This document shows positions 1-10,743 of a stretch of 64,000 nt of DNA, piece after piece. Made by a program: the position numbers and the translations under genes. Numbering within the stretch: position 1 is the stretch's first letter; every line of letters begins with the position of its first letter. The notes under the pieces are model-generated. The model was not told the DNA's origin and made no database searches. It worked only from the letters and a program-made list of their open reading frames with translations. Origin of the DNA: Rhizoctonia solani (taxonomy: Eukaryota; Basidiomycota; Agaricomycetes; Cantharellales; Ceratobasidiaceae); the NCBI RefSeq assembly GCF_016906535.1, contig NC_057372.1, forward strand, positions 973,501 to 1,037,500, read 5' to 3'.

Positions 1-663
1 CGAATGGCGCCTTCGTTGCATGTGGACCACCTGGGTTCACTGCGCTGGCTCTTATCAACCTTGGGGCTTCTGCGAGGGAAATGTGAGTAATGCGAAATTG
101 CTACACCCTTGGCTTTGCCTAATCTATCCATCACTTAGCTTTCCCCAACACGATCTTGTTTCTCCAATAGCAGGAGAAATATTCTATGCTGCGAGCGTAT
201 TAAGCGCATTGCTTCTCTTTGGACTTGCTGTAAGTAGTTCCCATACCGATGAAGAACGCATTTCTGATTCTCTTACCTCCGCCAGGTATTCTTCTTTGCA
301 TTCGGCGTTCTTCCTTACTGGTTCAAGCTCCACAAGCACTTGCATGAAATTCTTGGATGTAAGTTTCTGCTGAGAATTCCTTCCAACTCATGACTAATTG
401 TATATAACACATACACAGGTTGGGCACTAACCTTCCCCAATGTTGGTTGGATTAATACAATCATGGCTTTGAGGAAGATATTCAATATTCCGGGCTTTGA
501 TGAGTGGCACCTCGTAATGACTATCATGGTGTGCGTGACCTGGCTTGTGTTGTTCTGCCTCACGATCGTCGCATTCTGGAAGGGGGAAGTATTCATGTCC
601 AGGGATGAAGACATCTATGCAGACGCCCCTATAGCCAAGCCAAAACCTGAAGACATGGTCTGA
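1..663 (+). CDS. SLAC1/TDT-family (C4-dicarboxylate/malate or sulfite) transporter, 3' part
   Basis: C-terminal part of a multi-pass membrane transporter; its 5' end lies outside the window. I read four exons: <1-82 (frame starting at base 3), 139-229, 286-358 and 419-663 (TGA 661-663). Introns begin GTGAGT or GTAAGT, end TAG or CAG, and the phases join cleanly. Exon 1 gives GPPGFTALALINLG and exon 4 gives CWALTFPNVGWI, both typical of the PF03595 tellurite-resistance/dicarboxylate transporter family (SLAC1, Mae1, Ssu1). Two hydrophobic helices follow: one in exon 2 (AASVLSALLLFGLA) and one in exon 4 (TIMVCVTWLVLFCLTIVAFW). The tail is short, charged and cytosolic-looking. Members move malate/dicarboxylates or sulfite across the plasma membrane; the substrate cannot be decided from this fragment. 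Family assignment fairly sure, substrate unknown. Confidence 0.8.
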
Positions 664-1660
664 AGGGCTTTATTTTCTAATACCTTTTTCAAAATATTGG
701 TGTGCACAAGCGGCACCTGTATGATTATCGTCAGCCAGGCGCTGCGAGTGTATTGCTAGGATCCTTCTTAGATCTTTAGACTTTAGATTCCTAGAGAGTG
801 TTTTCTGCGTTGTGCTCGCCATTTGTTCGTTCTCCGCTGCATACATGCTGTTTCTACTCACACGTGTATAAGAGGCTAGTGTATCTACATGTATTATAGT
901 TTTACTCTTCTTAATTCGTTCAATTAGTTGTTACACACTTTTATATATATCCGAATGCTACAGCAGAAGTTAGCTCCGAGGTTAGCATTGAGTAGAAATT
1001 ACGTTATTGTAATCATTTCATAAGTGACTGTATTCAACATCGTATAATTTACGAGGGCTTCAGTGGCAACAGAGATACTGTTGTTGAGTTTCAGCCCAAA
1101 CATACTGTGGAGAAAGCGGCGAGCTCGGCCATTGATGTGGTACGGTAACTTGGCCTATTATCTAGCTCGGCAGCAATTCCTCGATTGTAGCACTTATTAA
1201 ATTACCTTCATACATTTGCTGAGGGCTTCCAAGCTGGTCCCGGTGTACTAAAGGTAAAAGATCGCATGCAATCAAATTATATCTCTGGTAGAACCTCGAT
1301 CTCGTTGATCGGGATCAAATTCTTTGTTCAGGTACGTATGCAGCTCGAGCCCGGGGCGCGTTAACCTCTACGTATATCCCCGCGCCACTAGGTTTTATTT
1401 TCTGGCAATTAAGCATGCTCATGGACGTCGTAGCAGATTGTGTTTGTCAAATCGGTAAAACAAAAAAAATGTATAAACTGGCGTGGGTTACAAACAGGTT
1501 TTGATATTTCTTCAAGCCAGCATCAGCCCGTGATTCTAATCTCATGTCACTGTTACTACAGTAGTTGCAGTGTTTGAACTATCCGTGCGGGGCCAGAATT
1601 CCCAAGTGAGCCTTTGTGCATACAACGTTAGAAAAGCTGTCAAACTTGGTCACAAGTCAC
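664..1660. other. intergenic spacer between two convergent genes
   Basis: About 1 kb between the 3' ends of the + strand transporter and the - strand endoglucanase. It is AT-rich with short ORFs only, none with recognisable protein features. No LTR-like termini, tRNA or other RNA gene was seen. It presumably holds the 3' UTRs and polyadenylation signals of both genes. Confidence 0.6.
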
Positions 1661-3784
1661 TTACGTTACAGGCTTTCCGAAACTCTTAATTGTGCTTAAC
1701 AGAGAACCGCGAATAATTAATAGCTTTTCGTCCTCGCTCACACTATAGTCCCCATTCCAATTGATCCTCCCAGCTTGAAGAGGGCCCAACCATTGAGTCC
1801 AGTCGTCCTTCAAGTACTCGCCGTTTGGACCAAGAGCTTTGACGGTTGCGAGTTTCGCACCGTTCGAAGTATAACTGAAGCCGTAGTCGCTGTTGGCAGA
1901 AACGTTGATGGTCCCATTGGGGATACTAGGACGAGCGTATCGGCGAATGTCAATTTCAAGATCGGCGCCAGAGCTAAGCCTAACAATTACGCGTCCAAGT
2001 TCCCCGAGTTTTGAGGTGGCGCCGAGAGAGTTGATGTACGAAGAGGTCAACGCAAACCCTGGAAGTGGGCTGCTCACAATGGTATAATGCTTTCCAGAAG
2101 TGAGCTTGGTGCCACTTGGGGTATAGATCCCCTTAAGTGTGTTGCCGTTGTATTGAAGATAGACCGGCGGAACAGCACTGGCACCTGATTTGAGCCAGAC
2201 TGTCCCATTACCGCTCTAAACATACGCATCGTTGAGGTTCGATTGGATTTCACCAGATCCCTTTAATAAATCTAACTCACATATGGGTAGCTATTGATTT
2301 TTCCGGCAACGACAGCCATTACGATGTTTTTGGTGGTGATATCGTGCCATTTGCCTGTAGGGCGGTCGAAGTACTCTCCACCATTATCCCACCACTGGGG
2401 TACAATACTGTACTTGACAGCTGTGCGGGTAACCGTATCAAACCACTGTTGGTGAGAAAAAATAATTCAGAATTATATAGCACACTGCAAGGTTAGTGCT
2501 CACTGCCCACGCCGATGCTTTCTCAATCGCAAACCCTGGAGCACTGGTACTGTACTCTCCCAGCAAGATGGGCACCGAGAAGTTACCCCTTACAGGTGCG
2601 AATTCACTCTCGATCAAAGCTTTGTCCGCTAATCTATCTGTTAGTCAATAGCTTAACGTAAGTTACTCATGTCGCCTACCATCGCTTCCCCACCATGTCT
2701 TTCCCCATTGATTCATCACGAAGTCCCAAGGGTTATAATCTGTGGTGGCTTCAATAAGGGTATAGTGTAAAGAGAACAGCAACTCACAATGGAACTGAAC
2801 CGACCACTTGTCTGCTGGATAGCCTGTTGGGGGCTTGAACCACTGGGTAAGATATTGCGCATTGTCGTTCAATCCCGGCAGGGATACAACGCGCTGAGCG
2901 TTGTTACCACCTGTTTGAAGTGGTACTCGTATGATAAACATTTTATAATGGTTATCAAAGACTCACCAGAGCCCTTCACAATGTTCACGAACCGTTGGTT
3001 TAGATCGTTCACAATGTCCGCGTCAACTTGGGTCGAGCCTGTTGGCTCATTTATCGACTCGAAAATGAGTCGTTCATTCTGTAATTGAAGGCCAATGCTC
3101 AGCAATTGTCTCTTCTCAGACTGAGTCGGGTCAAATCACCTTATCCTTGAGGAGAGAAGCATACTGTTGCCAGAGCTTTTCGAATTTGGCCTTGCGAGCA
3201 TCAATGTCAGGCTTGGGCCCTGCCATATCTGCCCAATTCCAACTGTCATGGTGACTATATCAATAGCCACGGTATTTGAACAAGCCAGACAGAAGTTGTA
3301 ATAGATGTACTGACACATTGACCACCACAAACAACCCTGTGGATAGTGCCTAAGTACGTGCGTGAGCTTGTAATACTTATCAGCTATGTACTACTGGTTC
3401 TGGACTTACAGCATCCACTACATAGTTGATACGAGAGAGCCAAGCCGGGTCGACCGTGTAATTTGGGTTATCCGAGATAAAGTGATCATTGAATGTAATA
3501 GGAATACGAACACTCCGGAATCCTTCGGCATAGATTTGTGAGAAGGTGACGTTCTGCACAGCTAGAGATATAGTGTTAGTTGAATCGCCTTCAAAGGTAC
3601 AAGATACAGTGGAGGACATACGAGCCATCCAGCTGCCCTCAGTCGGCAGCGCATCCAAAGTATTCCCCAGGTTCCAACCTGGTGTCATACGAGCAAACGT
3701 TTCTTTGGCGGTAAGGGATGTGAACGCCGCGAGAGCGGCATGGCCAGAGGCAAACAAGGCAAGGCCTGGCAGTAATGAGCGCAT
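1661..3784 (-). CDS. secreted GH5 endoglucanase (cellulase) with C-terminal CBM_X2-like module
   Basis: Complete gene, predicted 537 residues. Exons on the minus strand: 3784-3622, 3561-3410, 3349-3315, 3254-3140, 3078-2967, 2910-2788, 2739-2680, 2637-2504, 2445-2281, 2215-1661. All nine introns are GT-AG, 42-65 nt, and phases join without frame errors. A hydrophobic signal peptide (about residues 1-19) precedes PGWNLGNTLDA (35-45), the hallmark of clan-A cellulases. VHHDSW (117-122) is the conserved His loop; NEP at ~165-167 carries the acid/base Glu166; LLGEYS (~278-283) carries the nucleophile Glu281. QWWDNGGEYFDR follows. Residues ~354-537 (YNGNTLKGIY...) resemble the CBM_X2/Ig-like cellulose-binding module. 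It would hydrolyse beta-1,4-glucan outside the cell. No catalytic residue is missing. The GH5 subfamily is not resolved. Confidence 0.9.
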
Positions 3785-4183
3785 GGTAGATCAGCTTCAA
3801 TGATCAACATAGGACGCTCGGGTGGTCAATTTATATCCTCTTCGCGCTTGGATAACGTGTATAATATAAGCTAATGCCCACGTATATCATTGGTCAACAT
3901 CGGCCCGGTACCATGTGGAGGATGTAATCTAGGTAAACATTGCGAAGAAGTGAGCAGTAGAGAAGATGAAAGATGTACTGCACAGACAATGTGACTCAAG
4001 CGAGGAGCTGGACCAATCTTCTTTCGAATATATTAGTTATTGACGAAGCTATACGGGATAACCACGGCACGAATTCGGCTGTATTGCTCTGACACTAACT
4101 GATTACCGAGGCTTGGTGAATACGAGAATCAATAGTCACCACCACGTGTAGAAATATCGTGTAAATACTAGAGTAACCTAGTA
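3785..4183. other. upstream region of GH5 gene and flank of Copia-1
   Basis: About 400 bp containing the endoglucanase promoter (TATA at 3830-3835) and then unique-looking DNA up to the presumed start of the copia LTR. No ORF or repeat recognised. The target-site duplication of Copia-1 cannot be defined because its right end is outside the window. Confidence 0.5.
3830..3835 (-). promoter_or_regulatory. TATA box of the GH5 gene
   Basis: On the minus strand TATAAA lies 46-51 nt upstream of the endoglucanase ATG at 3784, a fitting distance for a short fungal 5' UTR. It supports the chosen start codon. Confidence 0.5.
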
Positions 4184-4411
4184 TGTTCTATCGCAGTAAC
4201 CGAGTCAAGTGTCGAGTCATCGTTATATGCGCAGTACCAGTCGCAGCACTCATTGGTATGACTCAGAAGGTTATACGAGGTATATAAGGAGGTCCTTTCG
4301 GCCCTCTAATCATCACCTCTATATTCACTTATCGTGTACTGTCTTTACTTTCTTATTACAACGTTTCTTTCATAGTATAAATACATTCTATTTTATCTAA
4401 CTCTTTCTACA
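4184..4411 (+). repeat. Copia-1 5' LTR (left boundary approximate)
   Basis: Ends ...TCTTTCTACA at 4411, directly before a primer-binding site. It contains TATATAA at 4281-4287 and a pyrimidine-rich stretch downstream. The left end is placed at TGTTCTATC (4184) by the TG rule only; 4210 is another possibility. The partner LTR is outside the window, so the true length (about 200-230 bp) is unverified. Confidence 0.5.
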
Positions 4412-4425
4412 GGTTATGAGCCCCG
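4412..4425 (+). other. Copia-1 primer-binding site (initiator-tRNA anticodon-stem type)
   Basis: GGTTATGAGCCCCG starts immediately after the LTR. Its reverse complement CGGGGCTCATAACC matches the anticodon stem-loop of eukaryotic initiator tRNA-Met (loop CTCATAA). Copia-class elements are known to use an internally cut half-tRNA-iMet as primer. From the family knowledge and this match I infer the same mechanism here. Confidence 0.65.
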
Positions 4426-4490
4426 CTTGTACGCTCAATAACCTCTGATAAATAGAATTATATATACTACTTACATCGAGTATACTCACC

Positions 4491-7106
4491 ATGGTTGATA
4501 CTAACCCTAGTACATCAACTAACAACGGTATGAGCGGTTTACACCGCATACCACCCCTGCGAGGGACTGACAATTACAACATGTGGCGCACACAGATGGA
4601 AGACATACTTACCGATCTTGATCTGTATGGCTACGTTAACGGAACGATATCTATGCCGTCATCGGCAACAACGACAACTACGCCAAGTGCATCTGGTAGT
4701 AGTGAGAAGACTGCTCAGGCATCCACATCAACTGATATAAACGAAGAATACCTTAAATGGATTAAATCCGACCGTAAAGCATTAGTGAACATACGCCTGA
4801 GAGTTGACGGGAATGTACTTACACACATACAAGGTTGTACAACCTCCGCCGACGCTTGGAATACGCTCGCGACTACATTCCAAGTTAAGGGAACAGTCGG
4901 ATTAATCGATCTATGAAGGAAGTTTTTTAGTCATAGAATGACTGACGGCGAAGACATTGAAGAACACATACAGCGAATGCGTGGATGGTTCCAGCGAATC
5001 AACGACATGAAACCAAACTCAATAAATGAAGCCGATTGGATCACAACTTTAGTAGCTAGCTTACCTGACTCGTGGGATTCATTTACCCAGTCAGTAAGTT
5101 TCCAATTCGACATGGACAACAAAAGTACCCTGACGAATGAAATCAACAACCTAAGATCACGCATCCTTGCAGAAGCACATAGAAAAAGCATTAGGAACAC
5201 GGATGGAAAGGCATTTTTTAGCTCAAATAAACCCCTATTCAACCAATCTGTACGCACCAATTCAGGTCAATGAGGACCTGACAAGTCTAAGTCCAAGTGC
5301 AACAACTGCGGAAAGATTGGTCACTGGGTAGCGGAGTGCCGTGGCCCAGGCGGCGGTGCATACAAACACGGTCAACAGAACAGAGGAAATCAACCTAATC
5401 AACGTTTTAACTCATCGAACAAACCCCGAAACAACAACGCTCGTACGCATATAGCCGTCGCAGACAATAGCAAGACTAACAACTACGCGTTCTCAACCTT
5501 CGAGAACCTACGCAAAGATTTTAGCAAGTCCACATGCACATGGATAGCTGATAGCGGCACAACTACTCACATTGCAAATGATCAACGACTATTCACCGAC
5601 TATAGGAAATCCTCGGACTATGTTACCGGCGTAGCCGGTAAAGAGCCGATTCTGGGCCGAGGCACTGTGGAGCTATGGTGCCTAATTGATCCTGAGAAGA
5701 CTGAACAAAGAAAGATTACGCTTACCAATGTGGCCCACGTGCCTAGTTCCCCGGCAAACCTCATCAGTTTATCACTAATCACTGATAAGGGATATTGCGT
5801 CTCGATGGATTGAGACCAATTAGTAATATATGGTCCAAACAACAAACTGATCACCTTTGGTTCAAAGCTACAAAATAGAAGTCAAGGGAACCTATGGAAA
5901 CTAAATGCCAAAACAATAAACAAAGTCAGTGTGAACAATAAGCATACACCCACAGAACTTGCACTTGTGAAACAAACCGGTTGAACTTGGTTTGACTGGC
6001 ACAAAGTACTTGGACACATTGGCCTGCAAGCCCTTCAACAAATCAAGAACACAAACACAGTTAATGGCATGGAAATAGTAGAAGATAACATAGGACTCAA
6101 CTTTGAATGTGAGTCATGCATACAAGCAAAAGCCCACACACGCCCTTTCCCAAGGGAATCTTCAGCCAAAGTAACCAAAATTGGTGAATTAGTAGTAACT
6201 GACGTATGGGGACCTGCCCACATCCCTTTGATTGGACAATACAAATACTATGTATCATTCACCAATGTAGCTACTTGTTTTACTTGTTTAGGCTTCTTAC
6301 AACACAAGGACAAGATGTTAAACAAATATAAATTGTTTGAAGCACTATTAAATACACAAAAGGACAAGAAAATAAAACAAGTAAGATTTGACAATGGCAG
6401 AGAGTTTGTGAACAACAATTGGATCAAACATGCAGCCCAGAAAGGGACTGTTTTAGAAACAATGGCCCTGTACTCAGCTCAACAGAATGGAATTGCCAAA
6501 CAATTGAACCAAACACTTACCAACAAAGCTTGAGCAATGTTACTCAAGTCAGCTGCTCCAAAATTCCTATGGAATGAAGCATTGGCGTACGCATGCTACT
6601 TGAAGAATCAAGTACCTATGCAAGTGCATGGTACATTCTGGAAAACACTGTTTGAGGCATTCTGGGGACAAAAGCCCAACGTTAGCATCCTGCAACCTTG
6701 GGGTACCAAATGCTATGTACTTGATCAAGGTGAAAATCAATCAAAATTGGACTCCAAGACCTTCATGGCAACATTTGTAGGTATCTCTGATGTACAAGGC
6801 AAGAGTTGGCATTACTACAAAACCAGAGCAAATTGGATATTGCACTCATGCAATATCTTGTTCCCAAAGGACCATGCAGCAATTGAAGATGTTGCAGATA
6901 ACACCAATTGGGGAGAATTGGTTGCTCCGCCTGCTGAGGGGGAGATGACTCAAACCAACAGCGCTGCAGAACAACCAACCAAACCTACTGGAACAGGGGG
7001 AGCACATGTAGTTAGTAAAAACAAAGAAAATGACTCAAAACTACCTAGCAATAAAAAGCCTATAAAGAGCAAACTAAAGACTGAGGGAACAACATTGAAC
7101 TCATAT
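4491..7106 (+). pseudogene. Copia-1 gag-protease-integrase, interrupted by five TGA stops
   Basis: One reading frame from ATG 4491 to the Gyp-A1 insertion, broken by TGA at 4914, 5271, 5811, 5982 and 6531. Order: UBN2-type gag (WRTQMEDIL; DAWNTLATTF); CCHC knuckle CNNCGKIGHWVAEC (~5300-5341); protease DSGTTTH (~5550); pre-integrase zinc site with HKVLGH (~6000) and CESCIQAK (~6109); integrase core with VVTDVWGP (first Asp), RFDNGREF (second Asp) and the QQNGIA box. In that last box the catalytic Glu is replaced by Lys (AAA 6498-6500), so the integrase would be dead even without stops. RT and RNase H are not in this segment. The 3' portion (6537-7106) is the variable linker toward RT. Confidence 0.88.
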
Positions 7107-7677
7107 TGTTGTAGACACATTTGATACCAGGGAATTTATTCCCATTTTCTTGGATTTAAACAAAGGCTAACAGACAACATTTTCAATCATGTGACTTTGG
7201 CGCTTATTATTATATATTAAGCGCCAAGCCACGTCCCCATCCGCGCTTACCTTGGCATACGTAGCCACCTCCACCTGATGACATCACTATGACACGTCAG
7301 TGACACCTATGCATGAGTAAGGCCAACTGCAGATTGGGGTTCTTATTGGTTATGGTATTGCATATATTATATTTGTAATTAGTTCACCCCTGTAATATAT
7401 AAGGAGGCCAACCAACCATGGTAACACCCAGGTTGATTACCTCTTGTTGCATCCCTATTTGTACAAGGCCTTACAGCCAGATCACTAAGTAGTATATTGC
7501 CTTAAGCGTCAGCTCCACTGTACATACATAGCTTGCCATTGCCCTTACGGCCTTGGTCATTGTTGTTTAGTAGTTAGACGTTGTAGGGTAGACCTTGCCG
7601 CCTTAAGCGGTACTTACTGTACACCCACATGGCCACAAGCGCCCGCGCCCTTGACGTCCTTTCAGACGTCTAGGACA
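7107..7677 (+). repeat. Gyp-A1 5' LTR
   Basis: Begins TGTTGTAGACAC and ends GACGTCTAGGACA. TATATAA at 7396-7402 lies 34 nt before AGGTTGATTACCT (7430-7442), the inferred RNA 5' end. U3 holds the inverted repeat GGCGCTTA/TAAGCGCC and a CRE-like TGACATCA; U5 holds four imperfect GCCTTAAGCG-type modules. Confidence 0.92.
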
Positions 7678-8157
7678 CTAGGTAATCAACCTTAAGTTGG
7701 TTGCAAACCGTGCCCACCAGCACACACACTTAGCTCAACAACAAGAAGGACTCCTGTACTAGCACAAGGGAAATACCGGAGATTGGGATTGCCTTTTGCT
7801 GTCAATAATCAAACCAGCGTTGTCCCCTCCTAGTACCAAATTGCTATAAGGCAGACAGTCCCTATTGCCCGCATACCCCTGGTCGCCGCACCCTTTACCA
7901 GCGGACCTAGACAGCCAATACACCCGCTTGCAGAGACTGGTTTCTACATCACGCCTGCCCACGGCTGTGATTAGTAACTCCTACTGTTCAACGCTAGGTT
8001 GTTTGATGCAAGGTCTTAGCAATCAAGTAATAAAGCAATCATAAGTCCTGATATAGGCATACACCCCCACACACCGTCACCATTACCTCCCCCACCCCCC
8101 CCCCAATCTTCTTCTTGAGCAGCCGCCCACGCTGGACGCTCCTTCCCAACACATACA
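7678..8157 (+). other. Gyp-A1 untranslated leader (PBS to gag)
   Basis: 480 bp without a convincing ORF. It contains blocks conserved in all Gyp-A and Gyp-B copies: GTACTAGCACAAGGGAAAT, ATTGCTATAAGG, CCCGCTTGCA, CAACGCTAGG and CATAAGTCCTG. Probably a structured packaging or translation signal (inference). Confidence 0.6.
7680..7692 (+). other. Gyp-A1 self-priming PBS
   Basis: AGGTAATCAACCT, two bases after the LTR, is the exact reverse complement of AGGTTGATTACCT at 7430-7442, where transcription should start. This is the Tf1-type arrangement in which the folded-back RNA 5' end primes minus-strand DNA. No tRNA match is needed. Confidence 0.7.
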
Positions 8158-9515
8158 ATGGCAACCTGTTCCCGGCCGCCCTCTTGAGCCCGTTCCCCTG
8201 TTGATCAAGGACAGTTGGAACCCCTATTTCCGCCAGCCTCCCCTGAGCTTGGCAAAGTCAGTCTTGAGCGGGTCATCCACCTACTCTGGGGACTTCAATC
8301 CCAAGTCAACTGCATCAAGCGGACCCTCTTGGAACAAGTTGAAATTAGCCAAGAGGTTTGCACCAACGTCAAAAACATCTCCCAAGCGGTCGATGTTGTC
8401 AAGGATGGGCTTGCCCAGCTCCAGCTCCCCCAGGGTCCCCACACCCCAGAAGATCAAAAACCTCCCGCGGTCAAGGAAACTCCCAGGGCCGTGCCCAAAG
8501 TCAAGCCTATTGGCAAGACTCAACCATTCCTTGGGGCCCCAGCCCCTATCATCCCCACAGGGGCCCCCAAGTGCAACCCCCTCACCTTTTTTAATCCATA
8601 TCCCTCCTCGTCTTTCCCTTCAGGACCGGCTCCAGCAGCCCCCCAAGGACCTCCGCCAGCGCCTGTCATTACCCCGGCGTTGCCTCCAGCCCCCTCCACT
8701 GTAAAGGTGGATCACCCAGATGCCTTCAAAGGCAAGATTGGCTTGGAGGCCAAACAATGGTTAACTCGTATGTTAGCCTGGGTCCGCCTCAATCAGAGGC
8801 AGTTCCCCTCGGACTTGGAGGTCCTTAGCTTCCTTCTCATGAACATGGAAGAAGCGGCTGGGGCCTGGGCCCATCCCCACCTGGACCAACTAGGGTCCCA
8901 TTGCGCACTCATCCAGACCGTGGATGAATTCAAAAACAAGTTCCTGGCCGCCTTTGGCAACCCTGATGCAACCAGAGCAGCGGAGCAGAAGATTACTTCC
9001 CTCACACAAACCGGCACCTGTGCCAAATACATCACCAAGTTCTGCACGCTGCAGATGGAACTCAACTGGAACAACGCCGCACTCTGCGGCCAGTTTGCGC
9101 AAGGACTTCACTGGGAGGTCCGGAAACAGATTGCCACTAGGGAAAGGCAACCACGCACCCTGAGGGAATTGCAAGACACATCCCTCATCATTGACAACGC
9201 CCTCCGTGAGGAACGCGCCAGCCACCCGCAGCAGGGTAATAAGTCTGGCAAATCCTCCACTACCCCCAACCGGGGGCAAGTACCAGCCAACAGGCCACCA
9301 GAACCGGCCCCCTCTCTTCCAATCCCAACTACGTCTCAGAGGAAGAACGCAACCGCCGCCGCGCAGAAGGTCTTTGCGTAAAATGCGGGAGGGCTGGGCA
9401 CAAGTTTGCCAAGTGTAGAACCGGCTGGAAGGCTACCCCAAAGGAGGATAAGGGGAAGGCCAAGGAAACCGCCAAAATTGGCAAAGACTCTGAGTACCAA
9501 TCGGGAAAAGAGTAA
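8158..9515 (+). pseudogene. Gyp-A1 gag (TGA stop and 1-bp frameshift)
   Basis: Starts ATG at 8158 (MATxSRPPS). A TGA at 8185-8187 interrupts it at residue 10, where Gyp-A9 has Arg. The body matches the retrotransposon gag core (QWLTRMLAWVRLN; AGAWAHPHLDQLGSH). Compared with Gyp-A9 one G is missing in the G run near 9272, so the CCHC knuckle CVKCGRAGHKFAKC lies in another frame. The terminal GGGAAAA (9503-9509) and stop TAA (9513-9515) of the family are preserved. Confidence 0.85.
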
Positions 9516-10173
9516 GGGTACCTGCTGCTGCGCGCAAGGACCCTAAGGACTCAGGGCTCATTGAAATTTGTAATATATCCAATAGTACCAATAGAATCTC
9601 CCCCCTTTTTACAATTTCAATAAAACCCAAGAAACAAGCGGATCCACTAGAAGTCCTGATAGATTCAGGCGCTACATCCTCATTCCTCCACCCACAAACC
9701 GCCAAGGCGTTACACCTACCCCTAATAGATCTCCCTTCACCCCGTACTGTTACCATGCTCAATGGGTTGAGCCCCCAGGCTGGCAAAATCTGGAAAAAGG
9801 CCGTCCTTACCTTCTCCTTTGATGGCAAACGTATGACCAAGACCTTCCTAATCTGCAACACAGGGTCTCATGCTGCCATCTTAGGATTGAAATGGTTAGA
9901 CGCCCATAATCCGGAAATTGATTGGAACCTGCGCCACAGACCATGCTACCGGATCCTGTATTTGCCAACGTTGCCCTAGTTACACTGGAAAAAGAGTTGC
10001 AACGCCAAATTGAAGCATCTCTAGATCAAGACAAGTCCTTGGAGGAAATACTCCAGTTTCTACAGAACAAGTCAAAAGCCCCACCGTCCATCAAAAGAGC
10101 CTTCAAAGATTACCAAATGGAGGCAGGCCTACTCTTCTATCAAGGACGCATTGTGGTTCCAGATGTAGGCACC
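9509..10173 (+). pseudogene. Gyp-A1 pol, 5' fragment with RT/RNase H deleted
   Basis: In the -1 frame relative to gag. Protease core LIDSGATSSFLHP is present. At 9928-9933 (CCTGCG) the sequence jumps from the post-protease linker straight to the RNase H-integrase linker (QTMLPDPVFAN), in another frame. About 1.4 kb encoding all of RT and RNase H is absent compared with Gyp-A2. CCTGCG occurs at both breakpoints in relatives, suggesting a microhomology deletion. Ends at the Gyp-A2 insertion (TSD GCACC). Confidence 0.85.
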
Positions 10174-10743
10174 TGTCCTAGACGTCCTTAAGGGGCGTCA
10201 AGGCAGCGGGCGCTTAAGGCCGTATAGAGCTAAGTGAAAACCGCGTAAGGCGGCGGGGGATCTACCTACGACGACGAACTAACTAACTACGGTGCCAAGA
10301 CGCTATAAGGCGTTGACAAACTACCTAAGTACAGTGAGAGCAACGCTTAAGGCGTGTATCTAAGTGGTTACCGGCTGTAAGGCCTCGTACAGTATGTGGA
10401 GTGCGACAAGAGGTAATCGACCTGGGTGTTACCGTGGTCGGTTGGCCTCCTTATATATTACAGAGAGTGACTAATTACAAATACAGAATATGCAAAACCT
10501 AATCCAATAGGAACCCCGCTCCGCAGTCGGCCTTACTCATGCATACGTGTCACTGACGTGTCATGATGACGTCATAGGTGGAGGTGGCTATGTATGCTGA
10601 TTAAGCGCGGATGGGGACGTGGCTTGGCGCTTAGCGTATGATATAAGCGCCAAAGTCACGTGATCGAAAATGTTCTCCGTTTGTCTTCGTTTAAATTTGA
10701 GAAAATGGGAATAAATTCCCTGGTATCAGATGTGTCTACAACA
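10174..10743 (-). repeat. Gyp-A2 3' LTR
   Basis: On + it runs TGTCCTAGACG...GTCTACAACA. Next to it (10744-10754) lies the polypurine tract, a run of G followed by CAG on the minus strand. U3 contains an exact CRE palindrome TGACGTCA, which older copies have lost by CpG decay. Confidence 0.92.

Noticed and set aside
670..861. 63-codon - strand frame in the spacer after the transporter gene
   Set aside because: Short, no recognisable domain, lies in the expected 3' UTR region.
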